This document shows, piece by piece, positions 44,628 to 53,841 of a stretch of DNA of 63,578 bases. The stretch's first letter is position 1; each line of letters opens with the position of its first letter. The translations under genes were made by a program, and so were the position numbers. The stretch covers positions 1 through 63,578 of the forward strand of contig CAYHPW010000011.1 of NCBI GenBank assembly GCA_964358645.1, written 5' to 3'. The notes beneath the pieces are model-generated. The model was not told where the DNA came from. It ran no database searches and saw only the letters and a program-made list of their open reading frames with translations. The DNA is from JBBTDV01 sp038042605 (GTDB lineage Bacteria > Bdellovibrionota > UBA1018).

Positions 44628-46235
44628 ATGTCGCTAAAGGATAAGCAAAAAGATCAATATCGATTAAACAGCAGCGAAGTGGACAAAAAATCAAGAGATC
44701 TTAGTTCTTTTTCAGACCGAATTCTTAAGCCTTATCTTGATGGACGAGAAGATATGGATGTGGTTGCTGATGAGATGGCAGCGCGATCTCTTATTCCTCC
44801 GCAGACAGCCATAAAGCGCAGCTTTGCATCAGTGGCATCTGAATTTCCAAAATATACAGCTGAAAAATGCGTGGCTTGTTTGGAGTGTATTGTTGGTTGT
44901 CCTGATGCCGCCATAAGCGCGAAGGTCACGCGTGAAAAGGATGTCATAGAAGCTCTGAGCAAGGTCGTCGATGCCGCCGCAAAGGAAGCCGTGAAATCAC
45001 GTTTCGTAAAGACCACGAAATACTGGAATACTTATGAAAAGAAAGGGCTTACACCAGGGCTTTTTTCCCTTTGGATCGACCCCACTAAATGCAAGGGCTG
45101 CTGTGAATGCGTGAAGATATGTGGTGAGCACGCAGCTTTGGTCATGAAACCAAAGGAAGAGATGAACATGCAGCTAGAAGAAGCTAGTTCAAGCTTTGGT
45201 GCCGAGATTTTGCCGACGACATCAAAGGAATTCATTAATGAGCGCCTGCTAGTGGACCTGTTCCTTTTAGACGATGCATGGGTTTACAAGGGAGGCTCCG
45301 GTGCATGCAAGGGCTGTGGTGAGATAACCGCGCTTAAGATGGCGCTGACCGCTACTGCTGCTAAATACGGGAAAGACATGGTCATAGTAGCAGCGACTGG
45401 TTGTAATTCTGTTTTTAGTTCGACATATCCATATAATATTTTTTCCGTTCCATGGACCAATCCACTTTTTGAAAACGCACCGTCCGTCGCCTTGGGTGTT
45501 CGTCTTAGGCTGAATCAAAATGGAAAGAAGGCTACCAAAGTATGGGCGGTTGGCGGAGACGGCGCGATGAACGATATTGGTTTTCAGTCGCTCTCGCGTG
45601 TATTGGCGAGTGGTGAAGATATAAAAGTTCTGGTTATGGACACGCAAGTGTATTCCAATACCGGTGGACAGGCATCATGTTCTACATTTACGGGCCAGAG
45701 CGCAAAGATGGCAGCCCACGGAAAATCTGCGTTCGGGAAAACGGAGCGGCGCAAAGAACTAGGTTCTATTTGCATGATGCATCCGGATGTGTTTGTCGCG
45801 CAGGTCTCACCTGCATACTATAATCATTTTTTGAGATCGGTCATAAGCGCCTTAGAGTATTCTGGACCATCAGTGGTTATAGCGTATTCCCCGTGCATGC
45901 CAGAACACGGGATAGGCGATGATATGGCTTTTGAGCAGTCGCGTGACGCCGTGATAAGTAGAGCGTTCCCGCTTTTTATTTTTGATCCCAGCAAGGGCGG
46001 CACCTTCAAGGAAAGATTAGACTTAAGGGGGAACCCGTCTTTGAACGATGTTTGGCACAAGGATCCTAAAACAAACGAGCTTTGTGATTTCTTGTGGTTT
46101 GCTAAAAAGGAAGAACGTTTTTCGCGGCTTTTTGGTAAGAGCGGAGAGCCGACGGAAGCCTTGACTAGTTCATGTGCGGACCGTGAGAAAAACTGGAACA
46201 TGCTTCGCGAACTTGCTGGTATTAAGCAAACATAG
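44628..46235 (+). CDS. Pyruvate:ferredoxin oxidoreductase, ferredoxin-beta part of a split enzyme
   Basis: 535 residues from the ATG at 44628 (AGGGAG upstream; a TTG at 44607 is in frame). After a linker (IPPQTAIKRSFASVASEFPKY) come two 4Fe-4S motifs, CVACLECIVGCPDAAI and CKGCCECVKICGEHAA. Then follows the thiamine domain with CKGCGEITALKM, VGGDGAMNDIGFQ and MDTQVYSNTGGQAS. This equals the second half of NifJ/Por. In the second motif the last Cys is followed by Gly-Glu instead of Pro. Confidence 0.87.
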   Translation: MSLKDKQKDQYRLNSSEVDKKSRDLSSFSDRILKPYLDGREDMDVVADEMAARSLIPPQTAIKRSFASVASEFPKYTAEKCVACLECIVGCPDAAISAKVTREKDVIEALSKVVDAAAKEAVKSRFVKTTKYWNTYEKKGLTPGLFSLWIDPTKCKGCCECVKICGEHAALVMKPKEEMNMQLEEASSSFGAEILPTTSKEFINERLLVDLFLLDDAWVYKGGSGACKGCGEITALKMALTATAAKYGKDMVIVAATGCNSVFSSTYPYNIFSVPWTNPLFENAPSVALGVRLRLNQNGKKATKVWAVGGDGAMNDIGFQSLSRVLASGEDIKVLVMDTQVYSNTGGQASCSTFTGQSAKMAAHGKSAFGKTERRKELGSICMMHPDVFVAQVSPAYYNHFLRSVISALEYSGPSVVIAYSPCMPEHGIGDDMAFEQSRDAVISRAFPLFIFDPSKGGTFKERLDLRGNPSLNDVWHKDPKTNELCDFLWFAKKEERFSRLFGKSGEPTEALTSSCADREKNWNMLRELAGIKQT

Positions 46236-46314
46236 TGATGGCATGGGGTGGTGATTGCTGCTAATATAAAATAACGTATTATATGCGTTGATTTACTGAG
46301 GCGGAGGATAAATC

Positions 46315-46602
46315 ATGTCTTATAAGATTACAGCAGATTGCAACAATTGTGGTGCATGCGAGCCTGAGTGTCCTAATAATGCTATCACGGCAGGTGACGA
46401 CATATATATCATCAATGCTGATTTATGTACCGAGTGTGTCGGATTCCATGCAACGCCTCAGTGCGCGGCTGTCTGTCCGGTTGAATCATGCGTCACGGAC
46501 CCGGATCATCCCGAAAGCGAGAGTGATCTTTTGACCAAGGCCAAAAAGATCCATCCCGAGAAGGACTTTTCGGGGAATATCCCATCACATTTCAGGAAGT
46601 GA
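46315..46602 (+). CDS. 2[4Fe-4S] ferredoxin, YfhL-like
   Basis: 95 residues. CNNCGACEPECPNNAI and CTECVGFHATPQCAAVCPVESCV are the two cluster motifs; the second has the long insert between the second and third Cys seen in YfhL/Alvin-type ferredoxins. A GCGGAGGA ribosome-binding site precedes the ATG. Its location after the pyruvate enzyme makes it a likely electron carrier for it. Its 3' end overlaps the convergent radical SAM gene by 11 bases. Confidence 0.93.
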   Translation: MSYKITADCNNCGACEPECPNNAITAGDDIYIINADLCTECVGFHATPQCAAVCPVESCVTDPDHPESESDLLTKAKKIHPEKDFSGNIPSHFRK

Positions 46603-47308
46603 CAGACAGGCCTAGTTCCTCGGCTCTGAGCGCGAAGGCCTCAATATCCACGTATCCGACTGGTTGCACTTTTGAAAACACGCTGGGTTTTTTTGGTGTT
46701 GTCAGGTGTATTTTTTTAACTTTTAGAGTTGAATAAATGTCAAGTAAGGCTCGGAGGTTTTCTGCCGTCCAGTTTTGTTTAGAAGGATCGCCTGGGACTC
46801 GCCATAAGACAGTTTCAATCCCTGGTTCAGCTAAATTTCTTATGCGTTTTAGATGATTCTTAAGGGAGTCTTTCGGCTGGTTTGTTTCAGAAAATAGATC
46901 CTCATATGCGCAATCAAGTTTTACCCATACCTGATCTGCGCATTGGCAGCCACGTTGGATGTCGGTAGAGTCGAGTTCCGTCGCATTGGTTACACAGTGG
47001 ATTTGCCATGAAGCACTTAATTCTTTTTTAAGAGTCTGTATGTCTTGCATGATCCCATGAAACTGTGGATGCAGTGTTGGTTCCGGTGGCCCCCCTATGA
47101 CCACCGAGTCGATAGCTGATTTTCTCAGCAATATTGAATTCAATGTGTCAATGATTTTAGATCTTTCAGAAATTTTTTTTATTGAACTTTTTTCTTCAGG
47201 CCACACCGGGCAGTATATGCATCTCCAGCCGCAGATTTTGTTTCCAGCGGTCAGCAGTGAGACCCTGACGCATGAGCCGAAACGTTTGCTGTTAACAAGT
47301 TTAAGCAT
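46592..47308 (-). CDS. Radical SAM protein, COG0731-like
   Basis: 238 residues. The radical SAM cluster motif is C26-x3-C30-x2-C33 (ICGWRCIYCPVW). It is followed by GGPPEPTLHPQF, resembling the GxGEPTLHP block of Tyw1-like and related COG0731 proteins. No auxiliary cluster motif is seen. It has a GGAGGG ribosome-binding site. The substrate is unknown; the nearby MNT/HEPN pair is divergent from it. Confidence is high for the superfamily, moderate for the subfamily. Confidence 0.8.
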   Translation of the reverse strand: MLKLVNSKRFGSCVRVSLLTAGNKICGWRCIYCPVWPEEKSSIKKISERSKIIDTLNSILLRKSAIDSVVIGGPPEPTLHPQFHGIMQDIQTLKKELSASWQIHCVTNATELDSTDIQRGCQCADQVWVKLDCAYEDLFSETNQPKDSLKNHLKRIRNLAEPGIETVLWRVPGDPSKQNWTAENLRALLDIYSTLKVKKIHLTTPKKPSVFSKVQPVGYVDIEAFALRAEELGLSVTS

Positions 47309-47404
47309 ATATTGTTTCCCTCCACCAATATGTCTATTGCAACTATAGCTCTTTAATGCGTGATTTTAAACACTATGTCGTGTTTACATTCATCACATGA
47401 TAAG

Positions 47405-47824
47405 ATGAATTTAAGTATGGCTGCCTCTTACACAACAGTGCCTTCTCTTGTCATCCCGCTAAATGAACAGATTAAACGTCTCAAGAAGCGTGCTTTGGAT
47501 TTTATCCAGAAAGGTTCTTATCTTCTCCGAGGAGTGCTTCTAATTGGAAGCTGCTCACGTGGAACCGCTACTTACCGAAGTGATATCGACCTTTTGTTTG
47601 TTTTATCGGCGTCCTCCGAATTGACATATGGTTTTGTTAAAAAAATACGTGATGATTTTGAGGAAGGGGAAGAAACTCCTTTACCGGTCCAAGTAACTGT
47701 GGTTAGGGAAACAGTTTTTGACACCGATGAGCCTGCTATGAAGCAGGCACTCAGAGAATCAGAGGTTCTAGCTGATCTTTCTGGTGAACTTGATCGTAAA
47801 GTTTCCATATTGAAACGAGGTTGA
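47405..47824 (+). CDS. Minimal nucleotidyltransferase (MNT) of a second HEPN pair
   Basis: 139 residues from the ATG at 47405 (47417 is an alternative; the frame opens at 47360). Active-site G48-S49 in LIGSCSRG and D60-x-D62 in RSDIDLLF are intact. Overlaps the following HEPN gene region at its stop. Gene order is MNT then HEPN, opposite to the pair at 9 kb, and the sequence is clearly of a different subfamily. Likely antitoxin, by AMP addition, if the pair works as a toxin system. Confidence 0.83.
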   Translation: MNLSMAASYTTVPSLVIPLNEQIKRLKKRALDFIQKGSYLLRGVLLIGSCSRGTATYRSDIDLLFVLSASSELTYGFVKKIRDDFEEGEETPLPVQVTVVRETVFDTDEPAMKQALRESEVLADLSGELDRKVSILKRG

Positions 47825-47826
47825 AA

Positions 47827-48222
47827 ATGACAAATCTCAAATTAGCAGAGGATTACCGAAGACGGGCGATTGGCAGGAGGAAAGCCGTCAAGGCTCTTTT
47901 AGATGAGAAGCTATACGCTGATGTAGTACGTGAAGCGCAGGAGGCCTGTGAGCTTGCATTAAAGAGTTTGATCCGTGCAGCTGGCCATGCCGTTCCGTAC
48001 ACGCACGATGTTTCGACTACGCTGATGCAAATTAAGTCTGACCTGTCAGCAAGGGTACAGGCCAGGCTTGAACGAATCTGCGAAATATCCAAGAACTTGC
48101 GCCGTGATCGCGAGCTGTCATTTTATGGCAGTGAAGATGTGACACCTGGAGAATTTTATGATGAGAAACAGGCAAAAAAAGCTTTATCTGAATTAGATGA
48201 AATCCTTGCGCTTTTTACATGA
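47827..48222 (+). CDS. HEPN-domain protein of a second MNT pair
   Basis: 131 residues from the ATG at 47827. Alpha-helical HEPN domain with YADVVREAQEACELALKSLIRAAG and VPYTHDVS, the standard COG1895-like core. The usual RNase Rx4-6H motif is not obvious: RRDRELSFYG near the end lacks the His. It may be a non-catalytic HEPN or use other residues. The stop is only one base from the 3' end of the convergent tRNA-Leu gene, so read-through would be antisense to the tRNA. Confidence 0.8.
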   Translation: MTNLKLAEDYRRRAIGRRKAVKALLDEKLYADVVREAQEACELALKSLIRAAGHAVPYTHDVSTTLMQIKSDLSARVQARLERICEISKNLRRDRELSFYGSEDVTPGEFYDEKQAKKALSELDEILALFT

Positions 48223-48223
48223 A

Positions 48224-48305
<82 letters not shown>

Positions 48306-48342
48306 GTGTTAAGTATTACGTGTAGATATAGATTATTTTCCA

Positions 48343-49053
48343 TTATAACTCAAGTCGTAGGCCGAAGAACAGTGATTGTCCCGTGATACTGACAACGTCA
48401 TTCCCGCCGGTTATATTGCGCAGTTCTGCGACCAGGTAACTTCGTAAGATTCCAGTATTTACATAGAATTCTGCTGCACCGGATGGGTCTAAAATATTAA
48501 GGAGCACATATATGCCGAAAAACGGGCCCTGTGCCATGGTTCTTCCTGAGCGATCGCCAGTAAATGTATACTTCAAGGATTCCGTTGAAAAACCAAACAC
48601 CGGTACAATCGGCTGTTCGCGGAAGAACCTTGCTTGATACTGAATTACACCGCCTATAGACCAGAGTGAAAGGCGAGATGACCATAATGAGAGTTGGGTC
48701 GGCATTATACCTGCTTCATTAGAGATAGGATAGACAGACAGTGTGGGGCCAAGGCTGATAACGCCAATGGACTGCAGGAAGTTTGGTTGGTACGAAAAGC
48801 CAAGAGAAACTGCTCTTACCGGGTATCCGCCCTGATCCGATACGATGTTGTTCCCGCCAAAAGCTTTCACTGAACCCACAAGCTCAACGCTCCAATTCGG
48901 GTGGTTCAGGTGGAACATCGGTATGCGGGGGTTACGTTTTGTAGAGACATTGATTACATCCTCTGCCGATGCATTATCTTGGATGGACAGATTGACAGCT
49001 GCAATTAGCAAAACGTGAGATATTAATTTGAAAGACAGCGTATTGTTTTTCAT
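48343..49053 (-). CDS. Probable outer-membrane beta-barrel protein, unknown
   Basis: 236 residues with a signal peptide (LISHVLLIAAVNLSIQDNASA). The mature part has alternating strands (WSVELVGSVKAFGG, AVSLGFSYQPNFLQS, QSLFFGLRLEL at the end), as in outer-membrane barrels, though the last residue is Leu rather than Phe. No family recognised. It lies after the liv operon on the same strand, 51 bases from livF's end, but has its own ribosome-binding region. Confidence 0.6.
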   Translation of the reverse strand: MKNNTLSFKLISHVLLIAAVNLSIQDNASAEDVINVSTKRNPRIPMFHLNHPNWSVELVGSVKAFGGNNIVSDQGGYPVRAVSLGFSYQPNFLQSIGVISLGPTLSVYPISNEAGIMPTQLSLWSSRLSLWSIGGVIQYQARFFREQPIVPVFGFSTESLKYTFTGDRSGRTMAQGPFFGIYVLLNILDPSGAAEFYVNTGILRSYLVAELRNITGGNDVVSITGQSLFFGLRLEL

Positions 49054-49104
49054 AAGGCGCTTCCAACTTGAATAATCTCAGCATTTCACGAGTTGAGCAA
49101 GCCT

Positions 49105-49818
49105 CTATTCCCCGAGATAGGCCTTCCTAACCGCATCTGATTTTAGCAGGTCAGAGGCAGGGCCTGACATCACTATTTGCCCCGTTTCGAGCACTAATCC
49201 ATTATGGGCTATCTGCAATGCCTGTAATGCGTTTTGTTCGACCAAAAGGACCGTTTTGCCCTCCTGGTTTATCTTTTTAATTATGTCAAAGATTCGCTCA
49301 ATGATCTGCGGGGCGAGCCCAAGGCTTGGTTCGTCAAGAAGCAGAAGCTCGGGACGCGCCATCAGCGCGCGGCCGATGGCCAGCATCTGTTGTTCACCAC
49401 CGGATAATGTGCCAGCACTTTGTTTCCGCCTTTCCTTCAAGCGTGGGAAGAGAATGAAAACATGGTCCAGATCGGCTTCGTAGCAGCTTTTGTCTTTCAC
49501 ACACCATGCACCCAAATTTAGATTTTCCTCAACGGAAAGGTTTAAGAAAATCCCGCGTCCCTCCGGTGCCTGGCAGATACCTCTCGCTACTATGCGGTGG
49601 GCAGGTAACCCCGAGATTATTGTCTCTTTGTGAAAGATTCGCCCTTTGGATGGCCTTACTAGGCCTGAAATTGTACGGAGTATGGTGCTCTTGCCAGCTC
49701 CGTTAGCGCCTATTAATGTAAGTATCTCACCTTTGTCTACTGAGAATCCAACCCCCTTGATAGCTTGTACAGCGCCATAATTTACTGAGACATCTTCAAG
49801 TTGGAGTATAGTACTCAT
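49105..49818 (-). CDS. livF: Branched-chain amino acid ABC transporter ATP-binding protein LivF
   Basis: 237 residues. Walker A GANGAGKST, signature LSGGEQQML and Walker B LLLLDEPSLGL are intact. The sequence PEGRGIFLNLSVEENL is typical of LivF. Last gene of the liv operon, overlapping livG by 4 bases. Confidence 0.94.
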   Translation of the reverse strand: MSTILQLEDVSVNYGAVQAIKGVGFSVDKGEILTLIGANGAGKSTILRTISGLVRPSKGRIFHKETIISGLPAHRIVARGICQAPEGRGIFLNLSVEENLNLGAWCVKDKSCYEADLDHVFILFPRLKERRKQSAGTLSGGEQQMLAIGRALMARPELLLLDEPSLGLAPQIIERIFDIIKKINQEGKTVLLVEQNALQALQIAHNGLVLETGQIVMSGPASDLLKSDAVRKAYLGE

Positions 49819-50603
49819 TTTGTTGGAGCCTTCCCAAGATATGCTTCAATTACCTTAGGGCTATGTTGGATTTCAGAAGCAGTTCCTTCAGCGATTTTAA
49901 TGCCATAATCCAACACTGCTATACGTTCGCATATCCCCATCACCAACTTCATATCATGCTCAATCAAAAAAACCGTGACACCAAACAAATCTCTTACCTT
50001 CTTAATCGTTTCCATCAAGGTGGAGGTTTCTTGAGTGTTCATTCCCGCAGCAGGCTCATCCAACAGAATCAACTTGGCTCCTGTTGCAAGTGCTCGCGCT
50101 ATCTCAAGGCGTCTCTGGTCACCATAGGGGAGGTTGCGTCCCAACAGCGCCGCGCGGTTTTCAAGGCTGAAGATTTTAAGAAGCTCGATTGCTTTTTTTT
50201 CCTGATCAAGCTCATTAGCTACGACTGATCTTGTCCTAAAAATAGATGGCAATAGGCCGAACCGGCTGCACCCAGGATTATTATCCATGGCAATCATCAC
50301 ATTATCGAGGACGCTTATATCCTTGAAAAGCCGTATATTTTGAAACGTCCTAGCGGCGCCGACAGCCGCGATTTCAAATGGCTTAAGGCCTACCACATTT
50401 TTACCTAATATCGTAATTTCACCGAAAGTAGGTTTATACACACCAGTTAGCATGTTGAACACTGTGGTCTTGCCAGCTCCATTAGGACCGATCAAACCGA
50501 ATATCGAGCCCTTTTTAATAGAAAGGTCCAGCTCAGCCACAGCCTTAAGACCTCCGAATTGCATGGTTAGTTTTTTTGCAATGAGTGCGCAGTCGTCACC
50601 CAT
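49815..50603 (-). CDS. livG: Branched-chain amino acid ABC transporter ATP-binding protein LivG
   Basis: 262 residues. Walker A GPNGAGKTT, Walker B LILLDEPAAGMN and LivG-type ARTFQNIRLFKDISVLDNVM are present. The signature loop reads LPYGDQRRLEIARAL, as is normal in this subfamily. Overlaps livM by 8 bases. Confidence 0.94.
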   Translation of the reverse strand: MGDDCALIAKKLTMQFGGLKAVAELDLSIKKGSIFGLIGPNGAGKTTVFNMLTGVYKPTFGEITILGKNVVGLKPFEIAAVGAARTFQNIRLFKDISVLDNVMIAMDNNPGCSRFGLLPSIFRTRSVVANELDQEKKAIELLKIFSLENRAALLGRNLPYGDQRRLEIARALATGAKLILLDEPAAGMNTQETSTLMETIKKVRDLFGVTVFLIEHDMKLVMGICERIAVLDYGIKIAEGTASEIQHSPKVIEAYLGKAPTK

Positions 50604-51642
50604 TTTGGCCGGCTCCTAAAATTTTTTGCCTTAGCTTCTTTGGCAAAAAGTCTGTGAATTCACGAGTGCCGAAAAGCCCGTTTGGACGGGTCAGCATCAG
50701 GATGATCAGCAACAATGAATAAATCACCATCCTGAAATCAAGCCTGGTTAGTTCCTGCAGCGGTCTCAGCGCTTCGCGCACCACTGTAAGCAGGATAGCC
50801 GCAACGACCGAACCAGTGATGCTACCCATGCCGCCAAGTACAACCATTATAATAATCTCGAAGCTTTTGTTGAAATCAAACGTCTGTGGATTGAGGTATC
50901 TCAAGTAATGTGCGAATAGCCCCCCTGCGACTCCCGCAAAAAAAGCACCCAATATGAAAGCACGTACTTTAGCACGTGTCGTATTAACACCCATTGCTTC
51001 GGCTGCTATTTCATCCTCCCGCACTGCAAGAAATGCGCGGCCATGCGCGGAGTTGACCAATCGCCATACGGTAAAAGCAGTTATCACCACCCATGTATAA
51101 ACCCAAGCAAAACTGGACATAGCTGGGATATTTGGCAAACCGCGGGCCCCTCCGATAGCATCGATGTTTAGTATAATAACACGTATGATTTCTCCGAAGC
51201 CGAGTGTGACGATTGCAAGATAATCGCCTTTCAATCTTAACGACGGCAGACCAACCAGATATCCGCTGAAGCTTGCCGCGATACCGCCGCCTAAAAGCCC
51301 AACCAAGAATAAAAGCGGTGTTGCATGGTCACCAAAGCTGTTGGTGAGCCACATTGTTATGGCTGCTGAAACATAAGCACCAACGGACATAAAACCGGCA
51401 TGTCCCATCGAAAACTGGCCAGTAAAACCATTTACAAGGTTCAGGCTTATGGACAGGATTATATTCACGCCTGCGTACATTATTATCATGAAAATATATG
51501 GATCAATTGATTCAACCGCGAAAAGCTGGAGCAGCCAAATACAAGCAATAGAGCAGACCCATACCAGAGCCGTTCTAATTCCATGCTGCCGTCCCTTATG
51601 TGTCACTGGGTGTGCTAATGCTTTATCCACAGCTGAATTCAT
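50596..51642 (-). CDS. livM: Branched-chain amino acid ABC transporter permease LivM
   Basis: 348 residues, about ten transmembrane segments. NLVNGFTGQFSMGHAGFMSVGAY and the coupling loop VREDEIAAEAMGVNTTRAKV identify LivM. Its start overlaps the livH stop by 4 bases. Confidence 0.94.
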   Translation of the reverse strand: MNSAVDKALAHPVTHKGRQHGIRTALVWVCSIACIWLLQLFAVESIDPYIFMIIMYAGVNIILSISLNLVNGFTGQFSMGHAGFMSVGAYVSAAITMWLTNSFGDHATPLLFLVGLLGGGIAASFSGYLVGLPSLRLKGDYLAIVTLGFGEIIRVIILNIDAIGGARGLPNIPAMSSFAWVYTWVVITAFTVWRLVNSAHGRAFLAVREDEIAAEAMGVNTTRAKVRAFILGAFFAGVAGGLFAHYLRYLNPQTFDFNKSFEIIIMVVLGGMGSITGSVVAAILLTVVREALRPLQELTRLDFRMVIYSLLLIILMLTRPNGLFGTREFTDFLPKKLRQKILGAGQNG

Positions 51643-52541
51643 ACCTTTTCCGCTCTTTTTGCACCGAAAAGACCGGTGGGTTTTATAAGAAGGATAAGTA
51701 TCAAGACCGCAAATGCCAACGCATCACGATAGGTGGAAGAAACATAGCCAACTAAAAACTCCTCGGCCAAACCAAGCGTGAGCGCGCCAACAACCGCGCC
51801 AGTGACGTTGCCGATCCCGCCGAATACAGCAGCTACAAACGCTTTTAAGCCTGGCATCACTCCCATCAATGGATCTATTTTAGGATAAATAAGCCCAACC
51901 AAAACCCCAGCGGCTCCCGCCAGCGCGGAACCAAGCATGAACGTGTATGAAATAATCCTGTTCGTAGGGATGCCCATCAGGCTCGCAAGATCATGGTTAA
52001 AGCTAACCGCCCGCATCGCTCGCCCGACTTTAGTCCTAAAAATAATGTATTGCAGTATTGCCATCAGACAGATCGATATTGCAAAGACACTTATCTGAAG
52101 AGGATTGATTTTTAGTTCACCAAATTCCCACGCACCGGATGGACGAAAAACCTGCGGAAAAAACTTTGGGTCAGATCCAAACACAAGCTGTCCCGAGAAT
52201 TCAAGGAAGAGCGACACGCCGACAGCTGTGATCAGGACATTTACTCGAGGGGCTTTTCTTAAAGGCCTGTAAGCGCATCTTTCAATGATATATCCGGCAA
52301 GAGCGCATCCAACCATCGCGATAACAAGAGTGATGACTAGCGCACTCAGTGAAGGACTATTGCCGTAACCAAACCATCTGGCGGTATAAAGGCCGATAAA
52401 TGCGCCGAGCATAAAGACATCGCCGTGAGCGAAGTTGATGAGCTGAAGAATACCGAACACCATCGTGTAGCCCAAGGCCACAAGTGCGTAGATACTGCCA
52501 AGGGATAAGCCATTAACTATGTGCTGTATGAATTCTAGCAT
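51639..52541 (-). CDS. livH: Branched-chain amino acid ABC transporter permease LivH
   Basis: 300 residues, about eight transmembrane segments. GLSLGSIYALVALGYTMVFGILQLINFAHGD is the LivH start, and RAVSFNHDLASLMGIPTNRII the coupling loop. Follows the binding-protein gene after 3 bases. Confidence 0.94.
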   Translation of the reverse strand: MLEFIQHIVNGLSLGSIYALVALGYTMVFGILQLINFAHGDVFMLGAFIGLYTARWFGYGNSPSLSALVITLVIAMVGCALAGYIIERCAYRPLRKAPRVNVLITAVGVSLFLEFSGQLVFGSDPKFFPQVFRPSGAWEFGELKINPLQISVFAISICLMAILQYIIFRTKVGRAMRAVSFNHDLASLMGIPTNRIISYTFMLGSALAGAAGVLVGLIYPKIDPLMGVMPGLKAFVAAVFGGIGNVTGAVVGALTLGLAEEFLVGYVSSTYRDALAFAVLILILLIKPTGLFGAKRAEKV

Positions 52542-52544
52542 CTA

Positions 52545-53717
52545 CTATGGATTCATCGTCATCTGGTATTTGTATTCACCGCCGGATACTTTGAGTATAA
52601 CTGCGGATTTAACCGCATTTCTGTTGGCATCAATGCTGATCTTGCCAGTTACACCAAGAAAATCCCTGGTGGCAGCCAGAGCCGAGCGGATGTCAACGCC
52701 AGAAAGCGTAGTTGCCCTAGACATACTGTCAGCAAGAACACGAGCAGCATCATAGCCCATCGCTGCCAAGCCATCCGGGATCACCCCGAAAGCTTCCTTG
52801 AATTTTGTGATGAACTCCTGGACATGCGGGGATTTTTCTTCAACTGAATAATGGTTTGAAAAATAGGTATTCTCAACGGCCTGACCGCCGATCTCCTTTA
52901 ACTTGGGCGAATCCCAGCCATCGCCGCCAAGAAGCGGAACGTTAACTCCAAGCTCCCTTGCCTGTCTCGCTATCAGCCCAACTTCGGTGTAATAGCCAGG
53001 TATAAAGATAGCCTCAGGATTTTTCGATCGTATCGACGTGAGTTGTGACTTGAAATCAATATCTCCTGCGCTGTAACTCTGGTCTATGACTATTTCACCG
53101 CCGTCTTTCTTAAATGTATCGGTAAAGAAATTCGCTAGGCCTACACTGTAATCATTTTTAATGTCACGCAGGATAGCCACTTTTTTTACTTTAAGGACAC
53201 TGTATGCGAATTTCGCCATCACATGCCCTTGAAATGGGTCGATAAAGCACACTCTGAAAATGTAATCACCCTGTTCCGTAACTTTAGGGTTGGTAGACGA
53301 TGGAGTAACCATAGGGATCTTGTACTGCTGCGCTATTGGAGCCATGGCAAGGCTTCTTGAGCTTGCAACTTCACCGAGGATCGCTGCGACTTTATCTAGG
53401 GTGATAAGCCTGGTAACGGCAGTAGCGGCTTCTTCCGGCTTGCCCTGGTCGTCCAGTGAAATCACGCGGAGCTTTTTCCCCTTAACCCCGCCTGCAGCAT
53501 TGATTTGGCGGATCGCAAGTTCAATCCCGTTATGGGTTGATATTCCGAAAGTTGCTTCATTGCCGGTCATTGAGCCTACTTCGCCTATCTTGATTTCGTC
53601 CGATATGGCTTCAAGACCAGCTTGTTGCTTTTGATTTTTTGTGCAGGCGTTTAAACCCAGCAAAGTGATGCAACTGATAGCGAATAACGCAGGATATTTG
53701 ATTTCTTTTTGTACCAT
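52545..53717 (-). CDS. livK: Branched-chain amino acid ABC transporter substrate-binding lipoprotein
   Basis: 390 residues from the ATG at 53717, with GGGGAGG seven bases upstream; a TTG at 53732 is in frame but lies in that site. A lipobox (LLGLNAC) anchors it. The Leu/Ile/Val-binding fold is shown by EIKIGEVGSMTGNEATFG, GVKGKKLRVISLDDQGKPEEAAT and ATSSTNPKVTEQGDYIFRV-like blocks. Substrate may be a branched-chain or other amino acid. It is first in the livKHMGF operon. Confidence 0.92.
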   Translation of the reverse strand: MVQKEIKYPALFAISCITLLGLNACTKNQKQQAGLEAISDEIKIGEVGSMTGNEATFGISTHNGIELAIRQINAAGGVKGKKLRVISLDDQGKPEEAATAVTRLITLDKVAAILGEVASSRSLAMAPIAQQYKIPMVTPSSTNPKVTEQGDYIFRVCFIDPFQGHVMAKFAYSVLKVKKVAILRDIKNDYSVGLANFFTDTFKKDGGEIVIDQSYSAGDIDFKSQLTSIRSKNPEAIFIPGYYTEVGLIARQARELGVNVPLLGGDGWDSPKLKEIGGQAVENTYFSNHYSVEEKSPHVQEFITKFKEAFGVIPDGLAAMGYDAARVLADSMSRATTLSGVDIRSALAATRDFLGVTGKISIDANRNAVKSAVILKVSGGEYKYQMTMNP

Positions 53718-53756
53718 TTTACGCCTCCCCAAATTAACTGCGTGGTGACTGTGATA

Positions 53757-53785
53757 GTATTATGCTCCATATATCTTCGTGTCAA
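53757..53785 (-). promoter_or_regulatory. Candidate sigma-70 promoter for the liv operon
   Basis: On the minus strand, a perfect TTGACA (53780-53785) is followed either after 15 bases by CATAAT (5/6 match) or after 17 by TAATAC. It lies 40 bases ahead of the livK start in the divergent gap to the Xer-like gene. Confidence 0.45.
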
Positions 53786-53841
53786 TCTAACCATTATAGA
53801 TCTTTATCTACCAAGACCTTTCGTGATAGCCTGTTTTTCTG

